Source: Planomonospora sp. ID67723 (GTDB lineage Bacteria > Actinomycetota > Actinomycetes > Streptosporangiales > Streptosporangiaceae). From it: 64,000 nucleotides of DNA. Below are positions 1-7,982 of this stretch, piece by piece. Where the stretch lies: the NCBI RefSeq assembly GCF_015711605.1, contig NZ_JABTEZ010000002.1, positions 682,001 to 746,000 on the forward strand, read 5' to 3'. Position numbers and translations under genes: made by a program. Position 1 is the first letter of the stretch. Each line of letters starts with the position of its first letter. The notes under the pieces are model-generated. The model had not been told where the DNA came from. It saw only the letters and a program-made list of their open reading frames with translations, and made no database searches.

Positions 1-1017
1 GGCTCGCTGACCATCTCCCGGAGCCTGTCGGCGGAGACCCGCCTCAAGCTGGGCGAGCACGGCTCGTTCCTGTCGAGCTTCGTGGCCAACGTGGACCCGC
101 CCGTGCACACCCGGCTGCGCCGCTCGGTCTCGCGGGCCTTCACCCCGCGCGCCGTCGCCGCGCTGGAGCAGCGGTTCCGGGAGCTGAACGAGGAGCTGCT
201 CGGCCGGGTGGTCCCGCGCGGCGGGGGCGACCTGGTGGCGGAGATCGCCCACGCGCCGTCGGCCAGGCTCACCGCGCGGTTCATCGGCGTTCCGCAGGAG
301 GACGAGGAGTTCGTCAAGAACCACGTGAAGGACTGGTTCCAGCTCTTCCTGTCACCGCAGCCGCCCGACCGGCAGCTCGCGCTGGCCGAGAGCTTCCTGG
401 TCTACCTCGACTACGTGGACGGGCTCGTCGCCTCCCGGGCCAAGGAGCCCCGTGACGACTTCACCTCTCTGATGACCTCCCTGATCGGCACCGAGCTGTC
501 GCACCGCGAGGTGGTCGAGCTGATCTCCACGATCCTGCTCGGCGGCAACGACACCGTCCCCAACCAGCTCGGCAACAGCGTGCTGCGGTTGCTGCGCGAG
601 GGACTGTGGCCGGTCCCGCCGGAGAAGGCCCGCAACGCCGTCGAGGAGTGCATGCGCATCGACGGCGCCAGCCTCGGCTCGTTCCGCTACGCCACCACCG
701 ACGTCGAGCTGCACGGGACGACGATCCCGGCCGGCTCGCTCTGCCTGCTCTCCACCGACTCCGCGGCCCACGACGAGACCGTCTTCGACGACCCCGAACG
801 GTTCCTGATCGAGCGTCCCAACGCCGACGCGCACATGACCTTCGGCTACGGCATCCACTTCTGCGTCGGCGCGGCGCTGGGCCGCCTCCAGCTCCGCACC
901 GCCCTGGAGGTCCTCGGCGAGCGCCTGCCCGGGCTGCGCCTGGTCCCCGGCGAACCCCTCTCCTACCGCCCCTCGATCGTCGGCCGGGGCCTGACCGCGC
1001 TGCCCGTGGAGTGGTGA
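1..1017 (+). CDS. Cytochrome P450 (5' end outside window)
   Basis: The reading frame is open from base 1, so the N-terminus is missing; 338 residues are visible. Cytochrome P450s are haem monooxygenases that hydroxylate or epoxidise small molecules using a ferredoxin partner. Seen here: the C-helix region DPPVHTRLRR, the I-helix GGNDT at 541-555 in place of the usual AGxxT, the K-helix ExxR (ECMR, 646-657), and the haem-binding loop FGYGIHFCVG at 841-870 with its Cys ligand. The stop overlaps the start of the next gene (TGATG), so P450, SDR and Gfo/Idh genes form one operon. That suggests oxidative tailoring or catabolism of one compound; the substrate is unknown. Confidence 0.95.
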   Translation, partial: GSLTISRSLSAETRLKLGEHGSFLSSFVANVDPPVHTRLRRSVSRAFTPRAVAALEQRFRELNEELLGRVVPRGGGDLVAEIAHAPSARLTARFIGVPQEDEEFVKNHVKDWFQLFLSPQPPDRQLALAESFLVYLDYVDGLVASRAKEPRDDFTSLMTSLIGTELSHREVVELISTILLGGNDTVPNQLGNSVLRLLREGLWPVPPEKARNAVEECMRIDGASLGSFRYATTDVELHGTTIPAGSLCLLSTDSAAHDETVFDDPERFLIERPNADAHMTFGYGIHFCVGAALGRLQLRTALEVLGERLPGLRLVPGEPLSYRPSIVGRGLTALPVEW

Positions 1018-1823
1018 TGCGCTTCGGCGGCAAGGTCGCTCTGGTGACCGGGGCCGGTTCGGGGATCGGCGCGGCCACCGCGCACCGGCTCGCCGCCGAG
1101 GGGGCCCGGGTCGGGGTCGCCGACCTGCGCCCGGCGGGCGCGCGGGCGGTCGTCTCGGCGATCAGGTCCGCGGGCGGTACGGCGTGCGCCCTCCACTGCG
1201 ACGTGTCCGAGGAGGCGGAGGTGGCGGCGGCGGTGGCCGAACTGGTCGCCTCGTTCGGGCGGCTGGACGTGCTGCACTCCAACGCCGCCTGCCTGGACCG
1301 GGAGGTCTACGGCAGGGACCAGGACCTGCTCGACATGGACGTGGACGTCTGGGACCGGACGATGGCGGTCAACCTGCGCGGCGCGATGCTCGCGGTCAAG
1401 CACGCGGTCCCGGCGATGGACGACGGCGGCGCGATCGTGCTGACCTCCTCGGTCTCGGCACTGGTGGGAGACGCCGACCACGCCGCCTACGGCGCCTCCA
1501 AGGCGGCGCTGACGGGCCTGGTCCGCTATGTCGCCACCATGTACGGCTCCCGCGGCATCCGGTGCAACGCGGTGGCGCCCGGCCTGGTCATGACCGACCT
1601 GGCCCGGGCCGTGATGACCCCGGAGCGGCTGGCGGAGAAGGCCGCCGAACGCGTCCTGCCGTGGGCGGCCGAATCGGATGACGTGGCCGCGCTCGTCGCC
1701 TTCCTCGCCTCCGACGAGGCGCGCTGCGTGACCGGTCAGACGGTCGTCGTCGACGGCGGCACCACCGCGCACCGCCCCGAGCACGCGATCAGGACATGGT
1801 CCCGTGAGAAGCTGGACATGTGA
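1017..1823 (+). CDS. Short-chain dehydrogenase/reductase (SDR)
   Basis: Classical SDR of 268 residues, an NAD(P)-dependent alcohol/ketone oxidoreductase. The N-terminal dinucleotide loop is TGAGSGIG (about residues 11-18). The catalytic Ser lies in LTSSVSA and the Tyr/Lys pair in YGASK, followed by the usual NAVAPG segment and a C-terminal VDGG. The ATG at 1017 overlaps the P450 stop and gives a product of normal family length; earlier in-frame starts would lie inside the P450 gene. Its own end overlaps the next start, so it is the middle gene of a coupled operon. It probably oxidises an alcohol made by the P450 (inference). Confidence 0.93.
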   Translation: MRFGGKVALVTGAGSGIGAATAHRLAAEGARVGVADLRPAGARAVVSAIRSAGGTACALHCDVSEEAEVAAAVAELVASFGRLDVLHSNAACLDREVYGRDQDLLDMDVDVWDRTMAVNLRGAMLAVKHAVPAMDDGGAIVLTSSVSALVGDADHAAYGASKAALTGLVRYVATMYGSRGIRCNAVAPGLVMTDLARAVMTPERLAEKAAERVLPWAAESDDVAALVAFLASDEARCVTGQTVVVDGGTTAHRPEHAIRTWSREKLDM

Positions 1824-2674
1824 CGATTTCTGTTGGCCTGGTGGGCGCCGGGCCGTGGGCGGAGAAGGTGCACGCGCCGGCGCTGGCGGCCGGGCCGCAC
1901 ACCCGGCTGGCGGGGGTGTGGGCCCGCAGGCCCGAGGCGGCGGTCAGGCTGGGGGCCCCGGTCTTCGAGCGGATCGAGGCGTTGTTCGACGCCTGCGAGG
2001 CGGTGGTCTTCTCGGTGCCGCCCGCGGTCCAGGCCGAGCTGGGAGTCCTGGCCGCCAAGGCGGGCAAGGCGCTGCTGCTGGAGAAGCCGCTCGCGGCCGA
2101 CCTGGACGGCGCGCGGCAGCTCGCCGACGCGGTCGGGGAGGCGGGCGTGGCCTCGCAGATGTGCCTGACCTGGCGTTACTCGGCGGCCGTGCGGGCCTTC
2201 CTGGCGAGGGTGTCGGCCATCGAACCGTTCGGCGGGCACGCGACGAACATCTCCGGCGCGATGCTGGGCGGTGACTTCGACAGCCCGTGGCGGCTGGAGC
2301 GCGGCGCGATCCTCGACGTCGGCCCGCACATGATCGACATGCTGGACGCCGCGCTCGGCGCGGTGGTGGGGGTGCGCGCGCACGGCAACCCGACGGGCTG
2401 GGTCGGCCTGCTGCTGGAGCACGAGACCGGCGCGGTCAGCGAGGCCTCGCTCTGCCTGACCGCGGCCGGGCAGACCCCGCCCTCCCGCGTGGACGTCTAC
2501 GGCAGGCTCGGCAGGGAGTCCGTCGACCGCAACGCCCTCGGCCCGGACGTCTTCGCCACGATGATCGCCGAGTTCGCCGAGACCGTGCGCAACGGCGGCG
2601 GCCACCCGCTCGACGCCCTGCACGGCCTGCGTCTGCAGGAGATCATCGACGCCGCCGAGGCGCAGCTCGGCTGA
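1820..2674 (+). CDS. Gfo/Idh/MocA-family oxidoreductase
   Basis: 284 residues. The N-terminus (VGLVGAGPWAEKVHAPAL) is a Rossmann nucleotide loop, and EKPLA at about residue 90 is the Gfo/Idh/MocA signature carrying the conserved Lys. These enzymes reduce or oxidise sugars, inositols and related polyols with NAD(P). The GTG start at 1820 overlaps the SDR stop by 4 bp, indicating translational coupling. The protein is somewhat short for the family (usually 330-380), mainly in the C-terminal sheet domain, so it may be a small subfamily member. Substrate not identifiable. Confidence 0.88.
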   Translation: MTISVGLVGAGPWAEKVHAPALAAGPHTRLAGVWARRPEAAVRLGAPVFERIEALFDACEAVVFSVPPAVQAELGVLAAKAGKALLLEKPLAADLDGARQLADAVGEAGVASQMCLTWRYSAAVRAFLARVSAIEPFGGHATNISGAMLGGDFDSPWRLERGAILDVGPHMIDMLDAALGAVVGVRAHGNPTGWVGLLLEHETGAVSEASLCLTAAGQTPPSRVDVYGRLGRESVDRNALGPDVFATMIAEFAETVRNGGGHPLDALHGLRLQEIIDAAEAQLG

Positions 2675-2746
2675 CGCACGGCCCCGCGGGCCGCGCAGTC
2701 CCCGGCCGGGGCCCGTCCCGCGCGCCGGCCTGCCGCGGCCGGGGGA

Positions 2747-3193
2747 TCAGGGGCTCAGGGTGGTGATGGCCCGATCGAGCAGCCCGCGCAGGAGGTCGCG
2801 CTCCTCGGGCGCGTAGGCCTCCAGCAGCCGCCGCTCGACGGCCACCGCGGCCGCGTCCGCCCGGTCGAAGAGCGCCTGTCCCTCCGGGGTGAGCCGGGTG
2901 ACCAGCACCTGCGCGTGGTCGGGCGAGGGACGGCGCTCGATCAGCCGCCGCGACTCGAGGGTCTTGAGCACGGTGGTCATGCTCTGCGGGGTCACCAGGC
3001 ACAGCCGTGCCAGCCTGGCCCCGGAGATGCCCGGGGCGAGGGAGAGCGTCAGCAGGGCCGCGTACTGCGGCACGGTCAGCCCGAAGGGCCGCAGGACCCG
3101 GGTCTTCTCGGCGATCAGCGCCTGCTCGGCCCGCTTGATGGTGTTGCCCAGCCGCCACGCGCTCGCTTCGGCGACCTTCTCCTCAGTGCCCAC
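2747..3193 (-). CDS. MarR-family transcriptional regulator
   Basis: 148 residues with a MarR winged helix: recognition-helix region LVTPQSMTTVLKTLESRRLI, then a wing RRPSPDHAQVLV and LTPEGQALF. MarR proteins are dimeric repressors that usually control a divergent gene and release DNA on binding a phenolic or other small ligand. It is divergent from the alpha/beta hydrolase at 3412; the 218-bp gap is AT-rich next to the regulator start and holds a perfect inverted repeat (3266-3283). It most likely controls itself and the hydrolase (inference). Confidence 0.92.
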   Translation of the reverse strand: MGTEEKVAEASAWRLGNTIKRAEQALIAEKTRVLRPFGLTVPQYAALLTLSLAPGISGARLARLCLVTPQSMTTVLKTLESRRLIERRPSPDHAQVLVTRLTPEGQALFDRADAAAVAVERRLLEAYAPEERDLLRGLLDRAITTLSP

Positions 3194-3265
3194 ACCGCGA
3201 ACGCTACCGAATTTGACACAGGCTCATATGTATATCAATGTACTGATGGTCATCAGGGCTCTGAT

Positions 3266-3283
3266 ATCACCGGTCCCGGTGAT
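3266..3283. promoter_or_regulatory. Inverted repeat, candidate MarR operator
   Basis: Perfect 8-bp arms ATCACCGG / CCGGTGAT separated by 2 bp. Just upstream are two more small dyads, TGATG-GT-CATCA around 3244-3255 and TGATATCA at 3262-3269, and a TTGACA at 3214-3219. This cluster in the MarR/hydrolase divergent gap fits an operator region. Assignment to the MarR protein is inferred from position only. Confidence 0.45.
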
Positions 3284-3411
3284 CGTCCGCGCCGCCCCGC
3301 CGTCTGTTCCCGCACGCCCGTCCGTTCCCGCACGGTCGCGGGCGGGCCCCGCCCGGTGCGCACGGCGCGGAGCCGGCGGGCCGGGTCGCCCACCTCCAGG
3401 AGAGAAGAGAC

Positions 3412-4212
3412 ATGCCCACCGTCACCGTAGGCACCAGCACCGTCAACTACCTGCGCACCGGCCGCGGACCCGGGCTCGTCCTCGTCCACGGCACCGGCGC
3501 CGACGGGCGCAGCAACTGGGCACCGCTCATCGACATGGTCGCCGACCGCTACACCGTGGTCGCGCCGGACCTCTCCGGCGCCGGGGCCACCGTCGACGAC
3601 GGCGGCCCCCTGCACGTCGACGACCTGGCCGCCCAGGTGCTCGGCGCGGCCGAGCACGCCGGGCTCGACGGCTTCCACCTCGTCGGCCACTCGCTGGGCG
3701 CGGTCGTCGCGCTGGCGGCCGCGGCCGCCAGGCCCGAACGGGTGCGGTCGGTGATCGCCCACGCGGGCTGGGCCAGGACCGACCCCTGGATGGCCTTCCA
3801 GTTCGACCTCTGGGTGCGCCTGCTGGGGCACGACCGCGAGCTGCTGGCCAGGTTGCTGCAGCTGACCGCCATGTCCGACGACACCCTGCGGGCTCGCGGC
3901 CACCAGGACTTCGCGTCCGCCACCGCAGGCTTCTCCAGCCTGCTGGAGGGGGCCGGGCAGGGGTTCGTGCGGCAGGCGCGGGCCGACATCGACGTCGACA
4001 TCACCGCCTCGCTGTCCCGGATCACCGCGCCCACGCTGATCATCTCCAGCAGGGACGACCGGATCGTGCCGCCGCACCACCAGCGGGAGCTCGCCGAGCT
4101 GATCGAGAAGGCGGAGTTCCTGGAGCTGCCCGGCGGTCACGGCCTGCCCTTCGAGCACCCCGGGTCGTTCGCGGAGGCCGTCGCCTCCCGGCTGGCCGCG
4201 TTCGCCGGGTGA
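3412..4212 (+). CDS. Alpha/beta-fold hydrolase
   Basis: 266 residues. The catalytic triad is readable: nucleophile elbow GHSLGA (Ser about residue 98), acid in SSRDDRIVP near residue 222, and His in PGGHGLPFE near residue 243. LVHGTG near residue 26 gives the oxyanion hole. The fold hydrolyses esters, lactones or similar bonds. A strong ribosome site (AGGAGAGAAGAG) sits just before the ATG. The divergent MarR gene suggests induction by the substrate or a related compound. Specific substrate unknown. Confidence 0.92.
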   Translation: MPTVTVGTSTVNYLRTGRGPGLVLVHGTGADGRSNWAPLIDMVADRYTVVAPDLSGAGATVDDGGPLHVDDLAAQVLGAAEHAGLDGFHLVGHSLGAVVALAAAAARPERVRSVIAHAGWARTDPWMAFQFDLWVRLLGHDRELLARLLQLTAMSDDTLRARGHQDFASATAGFSSLLEGAGQGFVRQARADIDVDITASLSRITAPTLIISSRDDRIVPPHHQRELAELIEKAEFLELPGGHGLPFEHPGSFAEAVASRLAAFAG

Positions 4213-4297
4213 GGCGCCCGGCGGGGACGTCCTGAGCCGCCGGAGGCGCGGCGACGGTGAAGGAGGCGGGGTCGCGCCCCAGTCGTACGGCCTGCGG

Positions 4298-5350
4298 TCA
4301 GGCGGACTCCCGGACGACGAGGGCGGGATCGAAGATGATCGAGGTCGCCGGCAGCTCGGGCCGGTCGACCTGGGCCAGTAGCAGGCGGGCCATCTCGGCG
4401 GCCATGTCCTCCACGGGGTGGCGGACGGTGGTGAGCGCCGGGCGGCTGGCGGCCGCCACGCTGCTGTCGTCGAAGCCGATCACGGCGACGTCCTCCGGCA
4501 CCCTGAGACCGCGGTGCCGCAGCACGAACAGGGCCGCCTGGGCCATCACGTCGTTGGCGGCGAAGACGCCGTCGAGGTCCGGATGCCCGGCGAGCAGCCG
4601 CTCCATGGCGGCCTCCCCGCTGTGGTAGGTGAAGTTCCCCTCGGCGCAGGGGATGTAGGGGTGGCCGTGCACCGCCATGGCGTCCCGGAAACCGGCCAGC
4701 CGGGCCTGCGCGGCGGGCAGGCTGGGCGGCCCGGTGATGGTCGCGACCCGCCGGCAGCCCCGGGAGACGAGGTGGTCGGCGGCGAGCCTGGCCCCGGCCC
4801 GGTGCTCGACGTCGACGTAGCTGATCGGGATCGGCTCGGCGGGCCTGGCGAAGAGCACGGCGGGCAGGCCCGCGTCGGCGAGGAGCCGGGGGAGGGGGTC
4901 CTCTGCGTGAGTGGAGACCAGCAGGGCCCCGTCGGCGTTGCCCTGCCGCAGGTAGGTGAGCACCTGGGTGCGGGTCTCGGCGTCGTCGGCGAACATCAGG
5001 ATCGGGTGGATGCCCTGGGGGCGGAGGAACCCGATGATGCCGGCGGCCACCCGGCCGAAGAACGGGTCGGTGAAGACCTGGCCGGGGGAGGGCTCGCCCG
5101 GCTCCTCCCCGCTCGCCCCGGAGACGACCAGGGCCACCACCCCGGCGCGGCGGGTCACCAGCGAGCGGGCCGCCTGGTTGGGGACGTAGCCGGTGGCGGC
5201 GACGGCCTGCCTGACCACCTCCTGGATCGCGGGGTCGACGTTGCGGATGCCGTTGATCACCCGGGAGACCGTGGCGCGGGAGACGCCCGCCGCCCGGGCC
5301 ACGTCCTCCAGTGTGGGGGTCGATCCCGAGGGCGGTGTGGCTACGTTCAC
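4298..5350 (-). CDS. LacI-family transcriptional repressor
   Basis: About 350 residues from the GTG at 5350; an in-frame ATG lies at 5368 and the frame stays open to 5461. I chose 5350 because it places the helix-turn-helix TLEDVARAAGVSRATVSRVI at the N-terminus, as is normal for the family. After the hinge comes a periplasmic-binding-protein-like sugar-sensing domain (DGVFAANDVMAQAALFVL and VIGFDDSS are typical). It is divergent from the sugar ABC operon at 5916. Two perfect palindromes of the LacI type (5530, 5701) lie between them, so it probably represses both the transporter and itself until sugar binds. Confidence 0.93.
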   Translation of the reverse strand: MNVATPPSGSTPTLEDVARAAGVSRATVSRVINGIRNVDPAIQEVVRQAVAATGYVPNQAARSLVTRRAGVVALVVSGASGEEPGEPSPGQVFTDPFFGRVAAGIIGFLRPQGIHPILMFADDAETRTQVLTYLRQGNADGALLVSTHAEDPLPRLLADAGLPAVLFARPAEPIPISYVDVEHRAGARLAADHLVSRGCRRVATITGPPSLPAAQARLAGFRDAMAVHGHPYIPCAEGNFTYHSGEAAMERLLAGHPDLDGVFAANDVMAQAALFVLRHRGLRVPEDVAVIGFDDSSVAAASRPALTTVRHPVEDMAAEMARLLLAQVDRPELPATSIIFDPALVVRESA

Positions 5351-5529
5351 CGGGTCTTTATAGCACATTCGGAAATCGCTATCCCATGATCTTATCGCTT
5401 TGACCTGGACATTCGTGTGCTCCTGAAACCTGACTGCCTCGGCAGACGGAGGTTTTCCCACTCGGTGACCGGATTCTCCTCCGGAAGGTTCAGGTCCGCT
5501 CCGGTTCGGAAGTTTCGCCGGGCAGGATA

Positions 5530-5541
5530 GAGAGCGCTCTC
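5530..5541. promoter_or_regulatory. LacI-type operator (proximal to lacI-like gene)
   Basis: Perfect 12-bp palindrome GAGAGCGCTCTC with the central CG typical of LacI-family operators. It lies about 180 bp upstream of the repressor start and probably serves autoregulation. The same core recurs at 5701-5714. Confidence 0.7.
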
Positions 5542-5700
5542 CAGTGTCGGCCAGATTCCTTGTGCGGGCCGCCGCTGTCAGGACCGGGCCGGAAAGGGCC
5601 TCGTCGAAGCAGTGTTCGTCGCGCCGAAGTGAGCAGAAGGTTGCGGGCCGGCAAGGGAGAGCCTTGACAGTGTTCCGCTCCCGGGTGTGCGCTCTCTCAC

Positions 5701-5714
5701 GGAGAGCGCTCTCC
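5701..5714. promoter_or_regulatory. LacI-type operator of the sugar transporter promoter
   Basis: Perfect 14-bp palindrome GGAGAGCGCTCTCC, identical in its core to the site at 5530. A TTGACA hexamer at 5664-5669 is the best -35 for the operon, with no strong -10 (TGCGCT 17-18 bp downstream), so the operator lies at or just after the start point. Occupancy would block transcription. The rest of the 5351-5915 gap shows nothing else I can name. Confidence 0.7.
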
Positions 5715-5915
5715 CCCTCCCGTCGTCGCGCGCGGCGGACACCCCCATTCCGAGGAAAGGCCGTGCACCTGACGCGCAGTTCAGGCGGGTACCGGACCGG
5801 AGGGTCCGGGATCTCCCGCTAGACCGGCACGGCCGTACGGCGTGCCGAGCCGGGGGTGGCGCGCCGTACGGCCGTCCCTCTCCTCCATCACCGTCAAGGA
5901 CCCGAGGAGGGTTCC

Positions 5916-6530
5916 ATGGGCAAGCCCCGCCTCCGGCTTCTCGCCCCGATGCTCGCCGCGGTCGCGCTGACCGTGGGCGTGGCCGCCTGCGGCGGCGACG
6001 GCGGCACTGACGCCGGGACCGCGGCCCCCGGCGCGCCGGCCGAGAAGGTCACGCTGACCGTCGCGCTGTTCAGCGACTTCCACTACGCGCCGCTGTACGC
6101 GGAGTTCAAGAAGACCCATCCCAACGTGGAGATCGTGGAGCGCCGCGCGCAGTTCAACGACCACCACACCAACCTCATCACCCAGTTGGCCACCGGCGCG
6201 GGCGCCGCGGACGTGGTGGCCGTCGAGGGGGCTACATCGGAGCCTTCACCCCCTCGCCGGGCAAGTTCCGCAACCTCAAGGACTACGGCCTGGACAAGCG
6301 GCAGGGCGAGTACCTGGACTGGAAGTGGCGGCTGGGCGTCTCCAACGACGGCTCCTCGCTGATGGGCCTGGGCGCCGACGTCGGCGGCCTGGCCATGTGC
6401 TACCGCCCCGACCTGTTCGAGAAGGCCGGCCTGCCCACCGGTCGCGAGGAGGTGTCGGCGCTCTGGCCGACCTGGGACCGGTACGTCGAGACGGGAAAGA
6501 AGTTCGCCGCGGCCGAGGAGGCCAGCGCGC
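5916..6530 (+). pseudogene. Sugar ABC transporter substrate-binding lipoprotein, frameshifted and truncated
   Basis: Starts at the ATG 5916 after a GAGGAGG site, with a lipoprotein signal peptide ending in the lipobox VAAC. The frame reads as a solute-binding protein until the G run at 6227-6231, where one base appears lost. Two frames away the homology continues (GGYIGAFTPSP, then GLAMCYRPDLFEKAGLP and VETGKKFAAAE). At about residue 200 the protein stops and the sequence jumps into the tail of a permease. Binding proteins of this class run to about 420 residues, so roughly half is missing. Intact, it would deliver an oligosaccharide to the permease pair. Confidence 0.82.
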
Positions 6531-6825
6531 TGCGCTCCGCAGGATCACGATCCCGATGATCAAGCCCACGATCGTCTTCGTCGTCATCACCTCGACGATC
6601 GGCGCCATGCAGGTGCTCGCCGAGCCGCTGCTCTTCGGCGTCTACAGCCCCACCGGCGGCCCGGACCGGCAGTACCAGACACTCGCGCTGTTCATCTACG
6701 AGAACTTCGTCAAGCTCGACTTCGGCTACGCCTCGGCCATCTCCTGGATGATGTTCGTCTTCATCGTCGTGGTCGCGGGCGTCAACTACCTGCTGACCCG
6801 CCGTACGAAGGGAGGACTGGTATGA
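6531..6825 (+). pseudogene. MalF-type sugar permease, C-terminal remnant
   Basis: Only the last about 97 residues of a sugar ABC permease remain, beginning at LRRITIPMIKP, which follows the EAA loop in intact proteins. Two hydrophobic segments follow (TIVFVVITSTIGAMQVL and ISWMMFVFIVVVAGVNYLL). There is no start codon and no N-terminal membrane segments; the sequence is joined directly to the truncated binding-protein gene. Together the two remnants imply loss of roughly 1.3-1.6 kb (inference from usual gene sizes). The end overlaps the intact second permease (ATGA). Confidence 0.82.
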
Positions 6826-7682
6826 CCGCCCTCCGGCCGACGACCCGTGCGGCACGGCGCGGCAGTCCCGGCGGCGCGCGCCGGCTCACCTATCTCACGC
6901 TGATGGCCGTGGCGTTCTTCTCGGCCGTCCCGCTGTACTACAGCGTCGTGGTGGTCTCCCGGGACAACGCGGCCCTGGCCGAGGTCCCGCCCCCGCTCCT
7001 GCCCGGCGGGAACTTCTTCGCCAACGTCGCCCGGGTGTTCGACTCCGTTCCCTTCGCGCTGGCGCTGACCGACTCCGTCCTGGTCTCCGGGACCATCGCG
7101 CTGGCGGTGATGTTCTTCTCCACGCTGGCCGGTTTCGCCTTCGCCAAGCTGCGCTTCCGCGGGCGCAACGCCCTGCTGCTGCTCACCGTGGCGACCATGA
7201 CGGTCCCGACCCAGCTCGGGATCATCCCGCTCTACATGCTCATGGTGAAACTGGAGTGGACCGGCACCGTGTACGCGCTGATCGTCCCCGCGCTGGTCAG
7301 CGCGTTCGGCGTGTTCTTCATGACGCAGTACCTGTCGCGGGCGCTCCCGACCGAGCTGCTGGAGGCGGGCCGCGTCGACGGCTGCACCACCTGGGGGCTG
7401 TTCTGGCACGTGGTGCTCCCGGTCGCCCGCCCCGCGGCGGCCGTGCTCGGCATGCTCACCTTCATGTCGGCGTGGAACGACTACTTCTGGCCGCTGGTGG
7501 TGCTGACCCCGGAGAACCCCACCGTGCAGGTCGCCCTGTCCACGCTGGCGGCCGGGTACGTCAACGACTACGTGCTCGGCCTGTCCGGCACGGTGCTCGG
7601 CACGCTGCCGCTGATGATCGTGTTCGGTCTGCTCGGCAAGCAGATCATCGGAGGTATCATGCAGGGCGCCGTCAAGGGATAG
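6822..7682 (+). CDS. Sugar ABC transporter permease (MalG type)
   Basis: 286 residues, intact, six predicted membrane segments starting with LTLMAVAFFSAVPLYYSVVV. The cytoplasmic EAA loop that docks the ATPase is ELLEAGRVDGCTTW followed by FWHVVLPVARP. It is coupled to the remnant upstream by ATGA. With its partner permease and binding protein both broken, the transporter is probably not functional here unless another locus supplies the partners. No ATPase gene is nearby; carbohydrate transporters of this class often share MsiK encoded elsewhere. Confidence 0.93.
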   Translation: MTALRPTTRAARRGSPGGARRLTYLTLMAVAFFSAVPLYYSVVVVSRDNAALAEVPPPLLPGGNFFANVARVFDSVPFALALTDSVLVSGTIALAVMFFSTLAGFAFAKLRFRGRNALLLLTVATMTVPTQLGIIPLYMLMVKLEWTGTVYALIVPALVSAFGVFFMTQYLSRALPTELLEAGRVDGCTTWGLFWHVVLPVARPAAAVLGMLTFMSAWNDYFWPLVVLTPENPTVQVALSTLAAGYVNDYVLGLSGTVLGTLPLMIVFGLLGKQIIGGIMQGAVKG

Positions 7683-7797
7683 CGGCCGGGCTCCCGGGCC
7701 GGGAGGCCCGGTCCGGGACCTGCGGCGCCACCCCTTCGGAACCCTGCGTCACCTCCTCCGGGACCCTGCGTCATGGTGGCGCCCCGGGGAGTTGATA

Positions 7798-7895
7798 GCG
7801 TTTGCCCGACGCGCGGTGCGGAGCGAAGTCCGGTGCGAGCCCGGCGCTGTCCCGCAACTGTCATGGCCGCCACGGCCGAGCCAGGTCGCCTCCCG
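7798..7895 (+). promoter_or_regulatory. Cobalamin riboswitch
   Basis: The conserved core of adenosylcobalamin riboswitches is readable in order: GCGGAGCGAAGTCCGGTGCG, then CCCGGCGCTGTCCCGCAACTG, and the closing GAGCCAGGTCGCC. It lies upstream of a vitamin B12 transport operon starting at 7983, which supports the call. The 7896-7982 segment between aptamer and start would be the expression platform. Boundaries are approximate. High cobalamin is expected to switch the operon off. Confidence 0.92.
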
Positions 7896-7982
7896 CCGCG
7901 CCGGCGCTGTCAACCCTCGTGGGAAAGGGTGATCCGTCATGTTCCAGCGGGTCCTCGGTTCCAGCAGACGAAAGGACCTGTC

